Below are positions 61,189-64,000 of a stretch of DNA of 64,000 nt, in pieces. Position 1 is the first letter of the stretch. Every line of letters starts with the position of its first letter. This DNA is from Paraburkholderia terricola. GTDB lineage: Bacteria > Pseudomonadota > Gammaproteobacteria > Burkholderiales > Burkholderiaceae. A model generated the notes under the pieces. The model was not told the origin of the DNA, ran no database searches, and worked only from the letters and a program-made list of their open reading frames with translations. The stretch covers positions 103,085 through 167,084 of the forward strand of contig NZ_FRAB01000014.1 in the NCBI RefSeq assembly GCF_900142195.1, read 5' to 3'. A program made the position numbers and the translations under genes.

Positions 61189-62835
61189 ATGCTGAAAAAT
61201 CTGTCGATTCGCACCTGTCTTACCCTGATGATCGCGTTCTTCGGCGTGGTGCTGCTGCTCGGCGCCGCCGCCGGTCTGCTGTCGCTGCGCGCGAGCAATG
61301 CGTCGCTGCAGCAGATGTACACGGTGGATACGCCCGCGGTCGCCGACCTCGAAGGCAGCGCCGGCCAGTTGCTGCGTTTACGCCTGGCGCTCGCGACGTA
61401 CGCATCGCTCGTCGATCTGAACGATCAGGACGGCGCGGATGCCGTGCTGAAGCGGTTCGATCAATACCAGAAAGTATCCAACGAGCGTCTTGCCCACTAT
61501 CTGAGCCGCGCGAGCACGGATGCCGACGAACAGCGCCTGATCAAGGAGATGCAGGACAAGCGCGACATTTTCCTGCGCGAGGGCGTCGATCCGTCAATGG
61601 CCGCGCTTAAATCGGGCGACAAGACGGCATTCCAGCAATTGCAGGCGCGCAAGCTGCCGTCGCTCTACAGCGCGTACGAAAAGGCGATGCTCGCGCTCGA
61701 AAAATTGCAACTCGATCGCGCCGCGCAGCGCTATCAGGATGCGCAGGACCTGTTCTACGCGATCTGCATTGCGGTGGCGATCGGCATGGCGGCGTCGCTG
61801 CTGGCCTCGTGGATCGGCCGCGCGGTGCTGGTGCGCGCAATCGTCAGTCCGGTCGATGCCACCATCGCGCAATTCCAGCGCATCGCCGGCGGCGACTTGA
61901 CCGGCCAGATCGTCGTGAGCAGCGACAACGAAATGGGCCGCCTCGCCGCCGCGTTGCGCAAGATGCAGGACTCGCTGATCGCGACGGTGAACTCGGTGCG
62001 CCAGGGCACCGAATCGATCGACACCGGCGTGAGCGAGATCGCCGCGGGCAATACCGATCTGTCGCAGCGCACCGAGGAGCAGGCCGCGTCGCTCGAGGAA
62101 ACGGCGGCGAGCATCGAACAGCTCACCTCGACGGTCAAGCAGACCGCGGACAACGCGAAGCAGGCGAGTTCGCTGGCCCAGGGCGCGTCGACGCTGGCCG
62201 CGCAGGGCGGCAACCTCACCGAGCAGGTGGTGGGCACGATGCATGGCATCGTCGACGACTCGCGGCGGATTGCCGACATTGTCGGCGTGATCGAAGGGAT
62301 TGCTTTTCAGACCAATATCCTCGCGCTGAACGCCGCCGTGGAAGCGGCGCGCGCGGGCGAGCAGGGACGCGGCTTTGCGGTGGTGGCGAGCGAGGTGCGG
62401 TCGTTGGCGCAACGAAGCGCGGCGGCGGCGAAGGAGATCAAGGGTTTGATCGACGCGTCCACGGCGCGGGTGGAGGCCGGCTCGGAACTGGTCGAGCGAT
62501 CGGGCTCGACGATGACGGAGATCGTCAACGCGATTTCGCGCGTCAGTTCGATCATGGGCGAGATCGCGGCGGCCGCGATCGAGCAGAGTACCGGTATCGA
62601 TCAGGTCAATCTCGCTGTCGCTCAGATGGACGAGGTGACTCAGCAGAATGCCGCGCTGGTCGAGCAGGCTGCGGCGGCGGCCAGTTCGCTGGAAGAGCAG
62701 GCGAGGCGGTTGACGGCTGCCGTGGCCGTGTTTCAGACGGGGGGCGGTCGTGGTGCTGGGGGTGGTGCTTCGGCTGCTTTTGCCGGGCGGCAGAGGGCGG
62801 TTGAGGGGGCTGTGGGGGAGTTTGTCGCGGGTTAG
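61189..62835 (+). CDS. methyl-accepting chemotaxis protein
   Basis: 548 residues. N-terminal membrane helix (about 7-29), periplasmic four-helix-bundle sensor (30-185), second membrane helix (about 187-208), HAMP domain, and the cytoplasmic signalling hairpin whose tip lies in [20 protein letters not shown], then [20 protein letters not shown]. Methylation helices flank it. There is no C-terminal NWETF-like pentapeptide for CheR/CheB tethering. Ligand unknown. Expression with the flagellar regulon is predicted from the FliA promoter. Confidence 0.95.
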   Translation: MLKNLSIRTCLTLMIAFFGVVLLLGAAAGLLSLRASNASLQQMYTVDTPAVADLEGSAGQLLRLRLALATYASLVDLNDQDGADAVLKRFDQYQKVSNERLAHYLSRASTDADEQRLIKEMQDKRDIFLREGVDPSMAALKSGDKTAFQQLQARKLPSLYSAYEKAMLALEKLQLDRAAQRYQDAQDLFYAICIAVAIGMAASLLASWIGRAVLVRAIVSPVDATIAQFQRIAGGDLTGQIVVSSDNEMGRLAAALRKMQDSLIATVNSVRQGTESIDTGVSEIAAGNTDLSQRTEEQAASLEETAASIEQLTSTVKQTADNAKQASSLAQGASTLAAQGGNLTEQVVGTMHGIVDDSRRIADIVGVIEGIAFQTNILALNAAVEAARAGEQGRGFAVVASEVRSLAQRSAAAAKEIKGLIDASTARVEAGSELVERSGSTMTEIVNAISRVSSIMGEIAAAAIEQSTGIDQVNLAVAQMDEVTQQNAALVEQAAAAASSLEEQARRLTAAVAVFQTGGGRGAGGGASAAFAGRQRAVEGAVGEFVAG

Positions 62836-62910
62836 GTTTTTTTGGGGGTTTTTTTTGCCTGCGGCGGTTTGGGTTGTGGGCCTGGTTTGTTGGCCTTTTC
62901 TTGTGGTCTT
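62835..62910 (+). other. 76-nt tract without adenine (G/T-rich strand)
   Basis: From just after the chemotaxis receptor stop codon there is no A on the plus strand for 76 bases, with T7, G5, T8 and repeated GGG runs. It is strongly strand-asymmetric, could terminate transcription and could form G-rich structures. The bias begins inside the 3' end of the receptor gene. Confidence 0.7.
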
Positions 62911-62927
62911 AGTGGTCTATTAGTGTT

Positions 62928-62942
62928 GCCCCTGTGCGGGGC
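62928..62942. repeat. small GC hairpin at the outer edge of the repeat element
   Basis: GCCCC - TGTGC - GGGGC, immediately before the larger hairpin at 62947-62978. Confidence 0.5.
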
Positions 62943-62946
62943 GGCA

Positions 62947-62978
62947 CCTACTTTCTTTGCCGCCGCAAAGAAAGTAGG
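62947..62978. repeat. perfect 14-bp hairpin at the left end of the long inverted repeat
   Basis: CCTACTTTCTTTGC - CGCC - GCAAAGAAAGTAGG; the second half continues into the left arm. The motif GCAAAGAAAG recurs directly after it. Confidence 0.8.
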
Positions 62979-63690
62979 CAAAGAAAGCGGCTCAAACCGT
63001 CAGCCTTGAAGTGGGTCTCCTGGCTTGGAGGGCGTAGTGGTGCATCTGGAATCGGTGTCCTCGCGCACTCCGCGCCCGTGACAAGGCAGTCATACTTCCC
63101 GCCTCGCACTGCGTGCTCGCCGGAAGGGGCCGTCGGCACACCAGCGGCTTCGCTTGGGCGCGGCGGGGGCCATCGGCTTCGCCTCGGCGAGGCGCCGAAA
63201 TCAGGCGGGTATTTCAGACATGCGGCTGACCCCTGGCCCTTGGACGTAGGCGCGGATAGTCTGGCCGCGCACCGATGCGCCTGGCGAGTCGTCAGCATTC
63301 GGTGCAGTCGCTTGGCGCACGCAGCACTACCGGTTTCAAGTCCCCTGCTGACCGCAGAAGTGGCTTGCAGTTTGGAGAACTACTGCTGACGCAGAAGCGC
63401 CCTGCGGTTCGATGAAGTACCGCGACGGCGCGTGCAGCGCTACCGGAAGAATGACTGCCTTGTCACGAACGCGGAATGCGCGAGAACACGGATTCCGCAG
63501 AAGCGCCCTGCGGTTCGATGAAGTACCGCGACGGCGCGCGCAGCGCCGCCGGAAGAATGACTGCCTTGTCACGAGCGCGGAGTGCGCGAGGACACGGATT
63601 CCAGATGGACCACTAGCCCCTCCAAGCCAGGAGACCCGCTAAAGAATTAGCGGTTTGAGCCGCTTTCTCTTGCCTACTTCTCTTTGCGGC
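62962..63690. repeat. long inverted repeat element (arms of about 140 bp), non-coding
   Basis: The left arm (62962-63099) and the reverse complement of the right arm (63552-63690) agree over their length, with a central mismatched patch. Shared blocks include GGGTCTCCTGGCTTGGAGG, GTGTCCTCGCGCACTCCGCG and GTGACAAGGCAGTCAT. About 450 bp lie between the arms and include a tandem duplication. No coding frame in it shows family similarity. It looks like a dispersed genomic repeat or a non-autonomous mobile element; copy number cannot be judged from one window. Confidence 0.75.
63391..63602 (+). repeat. 106-bp tandem direct duplication inside the repeat element
   Basis: Two nearly identical units start at GCAGAAGCGCCCTGCGG (63391 and 63497), differing at a handful of positions. 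A more decayed version of the unit head (GCAGAAGTGGCTTGCAG) begins near 63354. The right arm of the inverted repeat is the end of the second unit. Confidence 0.85.
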
Positions 63691-63745
63691 CGGTGTACAG
63701 ACCGGAGACATAGCTGACAGGTGTGCGAGGACATGGTTGACACTT

Positions 63746-63765
63746 CCGGGTACGAAAACGCCCGG
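63746..63765. repeat. small hairpin in the IS leader
   Basis: CCGGG - TACGAAAACG - CCCGG between the end of the IS and the transposase start codon; could limit read-through transcription into the transposase. Confidence 0.4.
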
Positions 63766-63797
63766 TCCCGACCATGCCCTGGAACGCAAGAGACACC

Positions 63798-64000
63798 ATG
63801 AGCCTCAGACAGGAATTTGTTCATCTGGCCAGTCAGCGCACGCTCACGGTCACCGAACTGTGCGAGCGCTTTAACATCAGCCGGCAGACCGGCTACAAAT
63901 GGCTCAGACGTGGCGAGGACGCGCTGGCGGATCAGTCGCGGCGCCCTGCCAGCAGTCCCTCGAAGACCACGGTTGAGATGGAGCAGGAGGTGGTGCGCCT
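63798..64000 (+). CDS. IS481-family transposase (3' end outside window)
   Basis: 67 N-terminal residues from MSLRQEFVHLASQRTLTVTE. The helix-turn-helix (VTELCERFNISRQTGYKWLR) followed by RRGEDALADQSRRPASSP is the characteristic start of IS481-type transposases; the DDE catalytic domain would follow beyond the window edge. Intact as far as seen. Confidence 0.85.
   Translation, partial: MSLRQEFVHLASQRTLTVTELCERFNISRQTGYKWLRRGEDALADQSRRPASSPSKTTVEMEQEVVR

Larger units (their letters stand above)
63694..64000 (+). mobile_element. IS481-type insertion sequence, left end (continues outside window)
   Basis: Begins about TGTACAGACCGG at 63694, exactly where the right arm of the inverted repeat stops matching its partner. 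Two direct repeats GACATAGCTGACA (63707-63719) and GACATGGTTGACA (63730-63742), 23 bp apart, look like transposase binding sites. The transposase gene follows. The right end and target duplication are outside the window. Confidence 0.75.

Noticed and set aside
63391..63602. CRISPR array
   Set aside because: Only two long units placed back to back with no spacers; no cas genes.

Overview
The window is high-GC, densely coded, mostly chromosomal core DNA of a beta-proteobacterium of the family Burkholderiaceae, most probably Paraburkholderia or a close relative. I infer this from gene order and protein character (PTS GlcNAc genes, cydABXP, rpoH under a CIRCE element, kdsD-kdsC-lptCAB-rpoN-hpf-ptsN-hprK-rapZ, lolB-ispE-tRNA-Gln-prs-rplY-pth); no database search was possible.

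Layout. 1-3304: the C-terminal part of a multiphosphoryl transfer protein followed by the GlcNAc permease NagE, which carries an extra degenerate EIIB-like domain. 3374-6626: cytochrome bd oxidase cydP-cydA-cydB-cydX. 6898-8006: rpoH with its terminator and a perfect CIRCE operator. 8281-12003: a PagL-type lipid A deacylase, an NTF2-like protein, YbiB, and a fumarylpyruvate hydrolase/maleylpyruvate isomerase-like pair. 12026-17696: ftsY, rsmD, coaD, ferredoxin, hisC, pth, rplY. 17788-22340: prs, tRNA-Gln, ispE, lolB and a TPR protein. 22427-24390: mutM and mutY. 24423-33832: a minus-strand block joining nitrogen-PTS regulation and ribosome hibernation (LON-domain protein, rapZ, hprK, ptsN, hpf, rpoN) to lipopolysaccharide biosynthesis and export (lptB, lptA, lptC, kdsC, kdsD). 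33982-39133: KefB-type antiporter, apt, LysE exporter, Nudix protein, purU. 39221-42949: a PepSY membrane protein and a TonB-dependent siderophore receptor, divergent, each with a Fur-like box. 43028-49288: AI-2E family membrane protein, uvrA, MFS transporter, ssb.

49430-60023 is the most interesting accessory region. A LysR regulator sits between two gene sets. On its side and strand lie a Rieske oxygenase and a complete polyamine-type ABC importer. Divergently lie a flavin monooxygenase, a RidA-family protein lacking the canonical arginine, a DUF1028 protein and an ArgE-like M20 deacylase. Together they look like an uncharacterised uptake and catabolic system for a nitrogen-containing organic compound, perhaps a substituted amine or N-acylated amino compound.

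60053-64000: a bestrophin-like membrane protein and a methyl-accepting chemotaxis protein with a FliA-type promoter. These are followed by about 1 kb of non-coding repetitive DNA (a long inverted repeat with an internal duplication), which is interrupted at its right end by an IS481-type insertion sequence running off the window.
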